Shown one piece after another: positions 16,073-22,928 of a stretch of 40,387 nucleotides of DNA. The notes under the pieces are model-generated. The model ran no database searches, had not been told where the DNA came from, and saw nothing but the letters and a program-made list of their open reading frames with translations. The stretch is from the NCBI GenBank assembly GCA_021781745.1, contig JAJXWH010000046.1, positions 1-40,387 of the forward strand, read 5' to 3'. Origin of the DNA: Bacillota bacterium. GTDB taxonomy: Bacteria > Bacillota > Clostridia > Clostridiales > Clostridiaceae. The position numbers and the translations under genes were made by a program. The stretch's first letter is position 1, and every line of letters begins with the position of its first letter.

Positions 16073-16861
16073 TTGAAAATAGGATTAAGAGCAGGTCATA
16101 GTGATAATTGTGAGGGTGCTGTCGGCATCGTCAACGAACATGACCAAATGAAGAAATATTATCAAGCTGTTAAAACAGTTTTTGAAAGTTATGGTCATAC
16201 TGTTATTGATTGCAATTCAAATGCATCAAGTGAAAATGGAGAACTTTCTGAAGGTGCTAATATAGCAAATTCAAATGGTGTAGATTTCTTTGCATCATTA
16301 CATATGAATTGTTTTAATGGTCAAGGTCATGGAACTGAAGTATTAGTTTCTAGTCAAGCTAGTGGGGCATACCCAGTAGCACAAAAACTTGTAAGTAATT
16401 TTGCAGAACTTGGATTCGCAAATAGAGGTGTTAAATTTGTTAGAGATTTTGAAATGAATCACATATCAGCACCTAACATTATAAGTGAAATTTGTTTCTG
16501 TGATAGCCAAACTGATATAGATATTTATAATCAGTATTCTTGGGATAAATTAGCACACGTATTTTGTAATGCAATTGATTCAAATATCCCTAAAGATGTT
16601 GAAGTGACTGGTAGTAATGTTGAAAAGGTTAGCACAAAGAGTGCAAACAAAGGATATGTAGTTACAACTTATTTACCTCATTCAAGTTCAACATATGATG
16701 GAGTAGATATTAACTATGTGCTTGATTATTTTAATGGTATTAAGTGCTATGTTAGAGGTAATGCAAAAGGTGTGTGGTTTGAAACAGAATACTTAGATAT
16801 AGAAACATGTAATTCATTAAAGGCAACTTTAGGTTCATGGTTTTATTCAATAGAGAAATAG
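16073..16861 (+). CDS. Endolysin: N-acetylmuramoyl-L-alanine amidase (Amidase_3)
   Basis: Cleaves the amide bond between MurNAc and the stem peptide to lyse the host. With a TTG start at 16073 the protein begins MKIGLRAGHSDNCEGAVGIV, the canonical opening of clostridial Amidase_3 lysins; Zn ligands would be His9, Glu22, and the His of SLHMNCFNG, with a catalytic Glu in NIISEICFCDS. Residues about 1-170 are catalytic. The last ~75 (KGYVVTTYLPHSS to LGSWFYSIEK) form a separate wall-binding or oligomerising domain as in other clostridial lysins. An in-frame ATG at 16064 exists, but AGAAGATGAT (16059-16068) fits the TTG better. Confidence 0.9.
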   Translation: MKIGLRAGHSDNCEGAVGIVNEHDQMKKYYQAVKTVFESYGHTVIDCNSNASSENGELSEGANIANSNGVDFFASLHMNCFNGQGHGTEVLVSSQASGAYPVAQKLVSNFAELGFANRGVKFVRDFEMNHISAPNIISEICFCDSQTDIDIYNQYSWDKLAHVFCNAIDSNIPKDVEVTGSNVEKVSTKSANKGYVVTTYLPHSSSTYDGVDINYVLDYFNGIKCYVRGNAKGVWFETEYLDIETCNSLKATLGSWFYSIEK

Positions 16862-16876
16862 AGGAGATGATATAAA

Positions 16877-17296
16877 ATGATAAAAGAATTAATAAAAATA
16901 TTAGTTAAATTAATAGAAACAAAATTAGAAAAAGCAGGTATCGAACAACTTATACTTAAGAATGAAAATTATATAACAGTAGCTAAGAGAATTTGGAATG
17001 AGGTTGATGAGACTTTCAGAATTTCACAATCAATTAATGAAAAGTTATCAAGTAAAGCTGAATTATTCGAAACAAAATTATTAGCTAAATTCCCAGAGTT
17101 ATCGAAAGATGATGTTGATTCATTAAGAATGAGCATTGGTGGAGAAGTAAACCAAGGAAAACAGGCTGTATTAGATAATTCTACAATCTTGAAACAATTA
17201 CAGGATGAAAATAACAGTTTAAAAACTAAGAATACTGAGTTAGAAAATAAGATAGCTAGTATTCAAAATACTGTAGCAGTATCAGTTGCTCAATAG
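16877..17296 (+). CDS. LL-H-holin-like soluble protein of the lysis cassette
   Basis: A 139-residue protein between amidase and an XhlA-like gene. Its middle part (VAKRIWNEVDETFRISQS, ELFETKLLAKFPELSKDDVD) resembles the cytoplasmic region of LL-H-type phage holins, and the C-terminus (about 105-135) is a coiled coil. It lacks a clear transmembrane segment; the N-terminal IKELIKILVKLIETKLEK is an amphipathic helix. It may associate with the membrane or with the XhlA-like partner. Function inferred from context only. Confidence 0.6.
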   Translation: MIKELIKILVKLIETKLEKAGIEQLILKNENYITVAKRIWNEVDETFRISQSINEKLSSKAELFETKLLAKFPELSKDDVDSLRMSIGGEVNQGKQAVLDNSTILKQLQDENNSLKTKNTELENKIASIQNTVAVSVAQ

Positions 17297-17307
17297 GAGG
17301 TGTGGCT

Positions 17308-17487
17308 ATGGATGAAAATACAACACAGTCTATTCTTCAAAGGTTAACAAAGATAGAGACACTTTTAGAAGTTGATTATTCTCACTTAGAAACTAGAGTA
17401 TCCAAGCTTGAAGGTAATGGAACTTGGCTATGGAGAACAATTGGTGGAGTTATTATTGGAGCGATTGGGGTTTTGATATTTAAATAA
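17308..17487 (+). CDS. xhlA: XhlA-like membrane protein (lysis/holin accessory)
   Basis: A 59-residue protein with an N-terminal coiled coil (ILQRLTKIETLLEVDYSHLE) and one C-terminal membrane helix (LWRTIGGVIIGAIGVLIFK), the exact plan of haemolysin XhlA proteins, which act with a holin to permeabilise the host membrane. ATG 17308 follows AGGAGG (17295-17300) at proper spacing; an in-frame GTG at 17302 is less likely. Last gene of the late operon. Confidence 0.85.
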   Translation: MDENTTQSILQRLTKIETLLEVDYSHLETRVSKLEGNGTWLWRTIGGVIIGAIGVLIFK

Positions 17488-17520
17488 TATTGATAATTCG
17501 ATTATTGCTATAATAAAAAA

Positions 17521-17550
17521 AGATGTAGCCAGATTAATGACTGCATCTTT
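17521..17550. terminator. Hairpin terminator, better on the minus strand
   Basis: AGATGTAG pairs with CTGCATCT (one G-U). The + strand is followed only by TTTAAAA, whereas the minus strand reads into a run of U from 17514-17520, so it may be bidirectional. Confidence 0.6.
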
Positions 17551-17720
17551 AAAATATTTAGAAATATAAAAAAATGAATTATATTATAATGATAGACACA
17601 ATATAGATAAAATATACATTAGCTTTAAATAATTCTTATTCAATAACATTGATTTTTTAAACTAAAATATGGTAATATAAATATGTCAAAATAACTCATA
17701 AAATTAGAAAACAAGTAATA

Positions 17721-17763
17721 AAGGTAGATTAGGTAGAAATACTTAGTCTATCTTTATTTTTTT
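17721..17763 (+). terminator. Strong intrinsic terminator of the late operon
   Basis: A 13-bp stem with several G-U pairs (17721-17733 with 17742-17754) is followed by TTATTTTTTT. It separates late genes from the lysogeny region. Confidence 0.85.
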
Positions 17764-17995
17764 GCTTAAAAAGAAAAGGCAGTAACCGAAGTTACCACCA
17801 GTCCATTTTGCAATTTAATTTTAACTTATGTGTAACCCTTAAATCAAGGGGGTAAATTAAAGATCAAATTTACTTAATGAAAATAATAGATATAAAATTG
17901 AAACTATGCCTATAAAACAAATTATCATAAAAGTTAGGAATAAAATACATATTATCAAACTAATATCTCACAAAATTATCATATGTTTATTAGAT

Positions 17996-18023
17996 TTGAC
18001 AAAACTACCAAATAATATACAAT
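17996..18023 (+). promoter_or_regulatory. Sigma-A promoter of the Ltp-like gene
   Basis: TTGACA (17996-18001), 16-base spacer, TACAAT (18018-18023). It lies 30 bases before an AGGGGG ribosome site and start codon, so the gene can be expressed from the prophage independently of late genes. Confidence 0.75.
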
Positions 18024-18054
18024 AATATTATATATGTAAAAAGGGGGAATATTA

Positions 18055-18657
18055 ATGCCAAAAATTATACAATGCAAAACATGCAGAAAAGAAATAGCAA
18101 AAAACGCTAAAACATGTCCAAGTTGTGGGGCAAAGAATAAAAAACCATTTTATTTAAGATGGTGGTTTATACTTATAGTCTTAATAGTAATTATAGCAGC
18201 AGCATCTAGTGGAAGTAAGAAAAATGATAATTCAAAGGATACTGCATCAAGTTCAACTGCAACAACTACAGACACTTCCAAAGATACATCTAAGTCAAAT
18301 GACAGCCAAGATAAAGCAAAAGATACTACAAAGGATACAAAAAATGATGTACCTAAGGAATATCAATCAGCATTAAAAAAAGCAGATACTTATGCTAACC
18401 AAATGAATTTATCTAAAAAAGGTTTATATGAGCAATTAACATCAGACGCAGGAGAAAAATTTCCTAAAGAAGCTGCACAATACGCTGTTGATAATGTAAA
18501 AGCAGATTGGAAAAAGAATGCATTAGCTAAAGCTAAAGTTTACCAAGATGAAATGAGTATGTCTAAGAGTGCTATACATGACCAACTAGTATCAGATGCA
18601 GGAGAAAAATTCACTGAAGAAGAAGCGCAATACGCTATAAATAATTTAGAAAATTAG
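18055..18657 (+). CDS. Membrane-anchored Ltp-like protein with zinc ribbon; candidate superinfection exclusion factor
   Basis: A 200-residue protein in four parts: a zinc ribbon (Cys7, Cys10, Cys21, Cys24), one transmembrane helix (about 31-50), a Lys/Asp/Ser/Thr-rich linker (about 55-100), and two tandem Ltp-type helix-turn-helix repeats (about 102-148 and 150-198), each carrying SDAGEKF and QYA. Ltp of Streptococcus thermophilus prophage TP-J34 uses such repeats to block DNA injection of incoming phages by acting on tape measure proteins. Here the usual lipoprotein signal is replaced by a zinc ribbon plus membrane anchor. Own promoter and terminator make it a stand-alone lysogenic gene. The repeats are clear; exclusion activity is inferred. 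Confidence 0.8.
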   Translation: MPKIIQCKTCRKEIAKNAKTCPSCGAKNKKPFYLRWWFILIVLIVIIAAASSGSKKNDNSKDTASSSTATTTDTSKDTSKSNDSQDKAKDTTKDTKNDVPKEYQSALKKADTYANQMNLSKKGLYEQLTSDAGEKFPKEAAQYAVDNVKADWKKNALAKAKVYQDEMSMSKSAIHDQLVSDAGEKFTEEEAQYAINNLEN

Positions 18658-18696
18658 AAACAATAAAATCACAATTTAATTTAACATAATAATCTA

Positions 18697-18730
18697 AAGG
18701 CTAGGATTAATTTCCTAGCTTTATTTTTTC
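18697..18730 (+). terminator. Intrinsic terminator of the Ltp-like gene
   Basis: GCTAGGA (18700-18706) pairs with TCCTAGC (18713-18719) around TTAATT, followed by TTTATTTTTT. Confidence 0.88.
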
Positions 18731-18930
18731 TATAATTAAATTGTATATAATAATGTAGAAATTTTTTATTATGGAAATTATTTAAAATAATTATTGTAAA
18801 TTTGGTAAAAAAGGTATATTATAATATCTATAAATATTTATATACTTAAGCCGATAAACATAAGGTTAAGTAATTCAATAAAATTTTATAGAAATAATAC
18901 AATATAAACTTTATAAAAAGTCTTTAAAGC

Positions 18931-19074
18931 TTGTCAGCATGGGGTAGAGGCCAAATCGAAGCTATTAACAGATTATTTGGATATACAGTTCATAATGATA
19001 AAGGCAAGCCAACAAATAGTGAATTTATCGCTATTATAGCAGATAAATTAAGACTTAAGAATAAAGTGAGCTAA
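18931..19074 (+). pseudogene. Short coding fragment upstream of integrase
   Basis: A 47-codon frame from TTG 18931 to TAA 19072-19074 reads SAWGRGQIEAINRLFGYTV and then a segment with KGKPTNSEFIAIIADKLRLK. The composition looks like real protein and I recall similar short phage sequences, but there is no convincing ribosome site and an in-frame stop lies two codons upstream. It may be a tiny gene with a non-ATG start or the end of a decayed gene. No function assigned. Confidence 0.5.
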
Positions 19075-19100
19075 TTGTAGTGATAGAGCCTTTTAGTGAA

Positions 19101-19140
19101 AATCCCATATCGATAAACATAACAAAAATCGCTATGGATT
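19101..19140. repeat. Imperfect inverted repeat, candidate integrase-related site
   Basis: AATCCCATATCGAT (19101-19114) and ATCGCTATGGATT (19128-19140) are inverted copies with one mismatch and one bulge, separated by 13 bases. It lies within 100 bases of the integrase start, where attP of a Gram-positive temperate phage is expected. Overlapping it, CGATAAACATAA (19111-19122) also occurs at 18852-18863. Attachment function is inference. Confidence 0.35.
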
Positions 19141-19182
19141 TCAGCTTGTTAAATCTATAAATGTAAAATTGAATTATTAGGT

Positions 19183-19234
19183 AAACACCTTTTGTATATT
19201 GGTTTAAGGACTAATATGCAGGAGGTGTTTTTTG
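19183..19234 (+). promoter_or_regulatory. Terminator-like hairpin that buries the integrase ribosome site
   Basis: AAACACCT (19183-19190) can pair with AGGTGTTT (19223-19230), enclosing an inner 8-bp stem ATATTGGT/ACTAATAT with one G-U pair. The outer right arm contains the integrase AGGTG ribosome sequence and is followed by T residues. The structure could stop upstream transcripts and hide the ribosome site, limiting integrase expression to dedicated transcripts. Confidence 0.55.
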
Positions 19235-19235
19235 T

Positions 19236-20243
19236 TTGCCAAGAATTATAAAAAAATCAAAACAAATAATGGATTTAATTCAAGATTTTTTAGATTATTG
19301 TAGTTACAAAAATTTATCTGTTAAAACAATTAAGTCATATAATCAAACGTTAGTATTATTTATGCGGTATCTTGAAGAAGAGAAGAGAATAACAGATATA
19401 AATAAGGTTAATAGAGATATTGTGCAGGAGTATATTACATTTACAAAAGATAGAGGTAAGTATAGTTTTGTAGCTAATACAGATGGCATGGTAAAGGCTA
19501 ATATAGATAAGAGAAATGATATAGGTGAAGAAATATCACCTAGTACATTAAATAACTATTTGCGTAATATTAAAGTATTTTTTAATTGGCTAGATGAAAA
19601 TCAAATAATAAAGCAAAATACAGTATCAAAATGTAATTTTATAAAAAGTGAAAGAAAAGCAAAAGATCAATTAAATGATTCTGAGTTCAATAAACTTATT
19701 AGTGTTATAGATATTACAAAATTTCATGAATATCGTGATTTTGTAGTTATACAAATAATTTTTGATACAGGAATGCGTTTAAATGAAACTTTAAATTTGA
19801 CAGTAAATGATGTTGATTTTACAAGAAGAACAATTTTAATACCATCGGAAATTAATAAAGGTAGAAAAGACAGAGTAGTTTTTTATAGTCAGACGATGTC
19901 TAAATTACTTCACAGATGGATTAGATTTAAAGATAGTATTCAAAGTACTGATTTATTGTTTCCCACACAAAGAACCAATGGAATATTAAGTGTTTCAAAT
20001 TTTGAAAGAAATTTTAGAATTTATCTAAAAAGAGCAAAACTTAATAAATCAATTACTCCTCATGGACTAAGGAATAATTTCGCCAGACGTTTTCTTTTAG
20101 CATCAAACGACATTCATACATTAAGTAAAATTTTAGGACATAGTTCGGTTTTGGTGACAGAAAAAGCATACCTTGATTTGATGGATGAGGATTTTAGAAA
20201 AAAATATCAAAGATTTAGTCCGTTAGAAAATCTAAGAAAGTAG
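19236..20243 (+). CDS. int: Tyrosine recombinase / phage integrase
   Basis: Catalyses site-specific integration between attP and attB. It has 335 residues: a SAM-like core-binding domain (about 12-125) and a catalytic domain with Arg181 (GMRLNE), Lys208, His276 and Arg279 (HGLRNN), His302 (ILGHSS) and nucleophile Tyr312 (AYLDL), all present. The start is TTG 19236 with GGAGGTG (19221-19227) upstream. It is XerC/D-like in size, with no long arm-binding domain, and an insert near residues 75-98. It lies next to the lysogeny region and is followed after 9 bases by a small gene. Confidence 0.93.
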   Translation: MPRIIKKSKQIMDLIQDFLDYCSYKNLSVKTIKSYNQTLVLFMRYLEEEKRITDINKVNRDIVQEYITFTKDRGKYSFVANTDGMVKANIDKRNDIGEEISPSTLNNYLRNIKVFFNWLDENQIIKQNTVSKCNFIKSERKAKDQLNDSEFNKLISVIDITKFHEYRDFVVIQIIFDTGMRLNETLNLTVNDVDFTRRTILIPSEINKGRKDRVVFYSQTMSKLLHRWIRFKDSIQSTDLLFPTQRTNGILSVSNFERNFRIYLKRAKLNKSITPHGLRNNFARRFLLASNDIHTLSKILGHSSVLVTEKAYLDLMDEDFRKKYQRFSPLENLRK

Positions 20244-20252
20244 GTGTCTTAA

Positions 20253-20486
20253 ATGAAAGTAAATATAAATCATGATAAAACAACTAAAGGTTTTGCTGAA
20301 AGAACAATCACAGTAGATTTAGAAGAATTTAATGAAATTTCATTAAGTTTAGAAAATAGATTACAAATTTTAGAAGTAAGATTAGAAGATTATAAAAATA
20401 GTGATTTTGAAAAGTTAAAAAAATTGATACCCAAAACAGAAGAGAAAATTAAAAGATTAAAAGAGATTATAAAAATTTTACAATAA
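20253..20486 (+). CDS. Small coiled-coil protein after integrase
   Basis: A 77-residue charged protein: an N-terminal strand-like part (KVNINHDKTTKGFAERTITV) and a helical C-terminus (about 25-77, KKLIPKTEEKIKRLKEIIKI). No family recognised. The close spacing suggests co-transcription with integrase; a role as recombination partner cannot be shown. Confidence 0.7.
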   Translation: MKVNINHDKTTKGFAERTITVDLEEFNEISLSLENRLQILEVRLEDYKNSDFEKLKKLIPKTEEKIKRLKEIIKILQ

Positions 20487-20491
20487 AAAAA

Positions 20492-20518
20492 TAGCAGGGT
20501 ATTACCAGTACCTTGCTA
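20492..20518. terminator. Hairpin after integrase operon
   Basis: TAGCAGGGTA (20492-20501) pairs with TACCTTGCTA (20509-20518). The + side has no T run, but the minus strand reads into a run of U from the preceding A tract, so it could stop antisense transcription. Confidence 0.5.
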
Positions 20519-20548
20519 CTCTAAAACTGAATATCGTTTTATTAATCT

Positions 20549-20602
20549 TATTAGTACTTCAAAAAATACTAATAGACGTCTACCATAAGTCTATTTTATT
20601 TC
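20549..20602 (+). terminator. Two overlapping hairpins, second followed by T-rich tail
   Basis: TATTAGTA (20549-20556) pairs with TACTAATA (20567-20574); AATAGAC (20571-20577) pairs with GTCTATT (20589-20595) and is followed by TTATTTC. The two hairpins share bases 20571-20574, so they compete. Probably the terminator of the integrase transcript, possibly with an attenuator-like choice. Confidence 0.5.
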
Positions 20603-20604
20603 AA

Positions 20605-21055
20605 AAAAATTGAAGTGTCAATAGGCTTAATAAAGTTGACCTTTTTTTCAGGCAACTTTTGGTGGAATAGGGGAGAAACACTTTAAATAAACGTCTCGGG
20701 TAGTTCCGACTAATTAACTCGGTATATATGCATTGCCTACCATATGTGATATATCGTCAGTTGGGTAAGATACAACACTCCTAACGTCTACAGGATAGAT
20801 AAACAAAAGTGTATGAGGGTGGTTCGCTAGGTCGCAAGACAGGAACTTGTACAAGCTTCAAAGCGTATTCTATGGGCTAGTAGTAGAATATTAAAGTACA
20901 TTTAATTAACAAGGTAGGTAATATTACTATGATACAATTCAGCTATGTCAGTAATATTTTGTTTGTCCTATTTCGATAGGGCTAACTATACCCTAAAACG
21001 TGTCCACAGGCTTAGTCAGTATGTCCTTGGTAGATTTGAAGTCAAGTAGTAAATT
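20605..21055 (+). ncRNA. Large ornate structured RNA candidate (ROOL/GOLLD-like in size and setting)
   Basis: This ~450-base stretch lacks a gene, is less AT-rich than its surroundings and is full of local helices: AAGTGT/ACACTT (20613-20618 with 20678-20683) enclosing AAAGTTG/CAACTTT (20632-20638 with 20653-20659); a two-level hairpin ending in a GCAA tetraloop (20822-20846); TATTCTA/TAGAATA (20866-20890); a perfect 9-bp stem AATATTACT/AGTAATATT (20920-20958); and a 7-bp stem capped by TTCG (20965-20982). GNRA and UUCG loops in a non-coding block near a phage integrase recall the large ROOL and GOLLD RNAs of Firmicute phages. Which class it belongs to, if any, I cannot decide. No clear promoter was found. 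Confidence 0.6.
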
Positions 21056-21105
21056 TAACATAATTACTAATATTTAAACTAATAATTAAGAAAGAAGTTG
21101 ATAAT

Positions 21106-21288
21106 ATGAAAACTGGAGCTAATACAAGTACAATAATAAATGTTAGAAAAAAGAGAAGAGAGTATATGAAGAGAGCTAATGCAACATGTAGCAAATGTAG
21201 TTGGTTGCAGTTTGGATATTATTGCAGTAAGAAGAAGAGAAGTGCAGAAATTGGAAATGGGAAATTAAAATGTTATTGTAAAGATTAA
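21106..21288 (+). CDS. Small Cys-rich basic protein
   Basis: A 60-residue basic protein with Cys in ATCSKCSW, YYCSKKK and LKCYCKD, compatible with a small zinc-binding fold. The start is ATG 21106 after AAGAAAG; an internal ATG at 21166 would give a compact 40-residue zinc protein. Followed by a hairpin (21297-21329) and a terminator (21497-21518). No family recognised. Confidence 0.6.
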   Translation: MKTGANTSTIINVRKKRREYMKRANATCSKCSWLQFGYYCSKKKRSAEIGNGKLKCYCKD

Positions 21289-21983
21289 AAATTAAAAGGA
21301 TAACCTACTATACACAAATAAGTTATCCTGAAAACTGGTTTATATAAATTATTTTAATGAAGAGGAATAGTAAAGTTAATTACTTTATAATCTTATTGTA
21401 AAGAATATTTGTGACAGTAATATGGCAAGTAGATTAAATTTATATAAATATTATCTTAAATAAAATTAAACATAATAATTGAGGCTGATGAGTTGTAAAG
21501 ATTCATTGGTCTTTTTTTATTTCTAGTGTAGCAAAGAGCGACACCTGAGTGTTAAATTTCAACTCAGATTTTTAGTTGAATATATTTTATTTATAAATAC
21601 AGCAATTATATAACCAAGTAAACATAATAATGCGACTTTAGAGTGTATTAGTAATAAAGATAAATTATATTCAACTATAAAAAAACACTCTATAACCTCT
21701 AAATAAGCATGAATACTAGTATTACAAGGAATTTTACAGGTTTTTTAATTCAAAATTTAAAATTGTATCAATATACTCTTATGCTTTTAATAATAAGGAA
21801 TGGCTAAAATAGAGAAGTTGTTTAAGAAAAGATAAAATATATAAAGTAAAAATGAAAATCGAAGATATATCGAGTAAATAAAATATATAATGATTATAAT
21901 AGAGATAAACTTATTAAAATAAATAATATGAATAAATATCATGAAATTTCATAATATATAGAGGTAAAAATAAAATATTAAAT
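21289..21983. other. Gene-free region with hairpins and a possible pseudoknot
   Basis: About 695 bases without a convincing gene. It contains AGGATAAC/GTTATCCT (21297-21329), a terminator (21497-21518), CTGAGT/ACTCAG (21545-21567), an 11-bp perfect long-range pair AGTTGAATATA/TATATTCAACT (21574-21584 with 21666-21676), and AGAGTGT/ACACTCT (21640-21646 with 21685-21691). The last two cross, giving a possible pseudoknot. From about 21700 to 21983 I see only AT-rich sequence. Confidence 0.5.
21497..21518 (+). terminator. Intrinsic terminator
   Basis: AAAGAT pairs with GTCTTT around TCATTG, then seven T. Serves the small Cys-rich gene or the structured RNA upstream. Confidence 0.65.
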
Positions 21984-22427
21984 TTGGAAATAAATGATAA
22001 GTATAGTAATCAAAAAATACTTGATAGAGAAAGATACTATAGTGAGAAATACAATGTATATGAAGAAGGTTTTTGTATACATATCGGTGGTGGTAGATTC
22101 AAAGAAGAAAAATCTACTCAAGGGGTAAGATTATTAGAAGATACTGATAATGTGATAAAAGCTAAAGCGTATATTGAAAGATATTGGGTTGATAAAAGAA
22201 TAAATAAAAAACAAAGAGAAGTTATAGGGAATGTTATACGAGATAAATATAATATAAAATTTACAAGATTTAAAATAGTAATAAGACAATTAGGTTTTAA
22301 AGTTTTAAGTTACAAGGATCATCAACATTGGTATATAAAAGGATCGATAGAAGAAGGGGAATCGGAATATATATTTCAAAAGCATCAAAGACGTTGGTTA
22401 TATACTCCTAATAAGCCAGAAAAATGA
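21984..22427 (+). CDS. Basic protein of unknown function
   Basis: A 147-residue basic protein, rich in Lys, Arg and Tyr, with segments RERYYSEKYNVYEEGFCIHI, KKQREVIGNVIRDKYNIK and YKDHQHWYIKGS. The last half could form a small winged or DNA-binding fold, but no known family was recognised. The only in-frame start is TTG 21984, and GAGGT lies too far upstream, so the start is uncertain. It is isolated from both neighbours and ends before a hairpin-rich spacer that faces the repressor gene. Confidence 0.55.
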   Translation: MEINDKYSNQKILDRERYYSEKYNVYEEGFCIHIGGGRFKEEKSTQGVRLLEDTDNVIKAKAYIERYWVDKRINKKQREVIGNVIRDKYNIKFTRFKIVIRQLGFKVLSYKDHQHWYIKGSIEEGESEYIFQKHQRRWLYTPNKPEK

Positions 22428-22524
22428 AAAGATTAGGAATAAAGTACATATAAAAAGGGCTTCTCTAATCCTAATGAGTTGTCCTTTCTCTATGAAAAAA
22501 AGAAGCACTGATTTTATAGCACTC

Positions 22525-22740
22525 CTATTTTTTATCTTTCTTTATCCATTTAATTTCATAGCCAATTATTTCAGCTATTTGTAAAACTTCAGAATATTTC
22601 AAGCTACTTTTTCTAATTTTATTGCTTAAATTTTGTACAGAGGAATCAGTACCGTTTATTTTATTCAATTCTGTATTTAAATCGGTAATACTCCATCCGC
22701 TACTTACAATATAAGCTTTAATCTCTTCTTTAAGTCCCAT
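22525..22740 (-). CDS. Small HTH repressor-like regulator (only minus-strand gene)
   Basis: A 71-residue helix-turn-helix protein (GLKEEIKAYIVSSGWSITDL, then SVQNLSNKIRKSSLKYSEVL and IAEIIGYEIKWIKK). The pattern is that of short clostridial phage regulators with a compact HTH whose recognition helix is near QNLSNKI. It is divergent from the early operon, has an AGAGGTGA ribosome site and its own promoter, and faces repeated operator-like sequences. That is the position of the lysogeny repressor. CI-like role inferred from position. Confidence 0.8.
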   Translation of the reverse strand: MGLKEEIKAYIVSSGWSITDLNTELNKINGTDSSVQNLSNKIRKSSLKYSEVLQIAEIIGYEIKWIKKDKK

Positions 22741-22760
22741 TTATTTTCACCTCTATATAA

Positions 22761-22789
22761 ATTATACTATTAGATTAATAATTAATCAA
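22761..22789 (-). promoter_or_regulatory. Repressor promoter with palindromic operator
   Basis: On the minus strand TTGATT (22784-22789), 17-base spacer, TATAAT (22761-22766). The spacer carries a perfect palindrome GATTAAT-A-ATTAATC (22773-22787), a likely autoregulatory operator. Confidence 0.7.
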
Positions 22790-22803
22790 ATAAATTTATA
22801 ATT

Positions 22804-22891
22804 AAATCAATAAGTTTAAAAATAAATATTGACATCTTAAATCTATAGGTTTAAAATTAAATCATAAGGTGAATTAAATCAACAAACCTTA
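22804..22891. promoter_or_regulatory. Operator-like repeats of the early control region
   Basis: Related units are AAATCAATAAGTTTA (22804-22818), AAATCTATAGGTTTA (22839-22853) and AAATCATAAGGTGAA (22859-22873), with a more diverged AAATCAACAAACCTTA (22876-22891). Spacing is 35, 20 and 17 bases. They surround the early promoter and are the likely binding sites of the divergent repressor. Confidence 0.6.
22829..22857 (+). promoter_or_regulatory. Early (lytic) promoter
   Basis: TTGACA (22829-22834), 17-base spacer, TAAAAT (22852-22857). The second operator-like repeat lies between the two elements, so repressor binding would block polymerase. Confidence 0.75.
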
Positions 22892-22928
22892 TAAAAATAA
22901 ATATGGTATAAATCAGGAGGATGAGAAC

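Larger units (their letters stand above)
17488..18054. other. Intergenic region after the late operon
   Basis: No gene is visible. It holds a weak terminator (17521-17550), a strong one (17721-17763), two short hairpins (GTAAC/GTTAC at 17782-17795; CCCTT/AAGGG at 17836-17850) of unknown purpose, and the promoter of the following Ltp-like gene. Confidence 0.7.

Noticed and set aside
21481..21515. CTGATGAG resembling a hammerhead ribozyme core
   Set aside because: No GAAA and no stem I/III follow; the bases are explained by a terminator hairpin.
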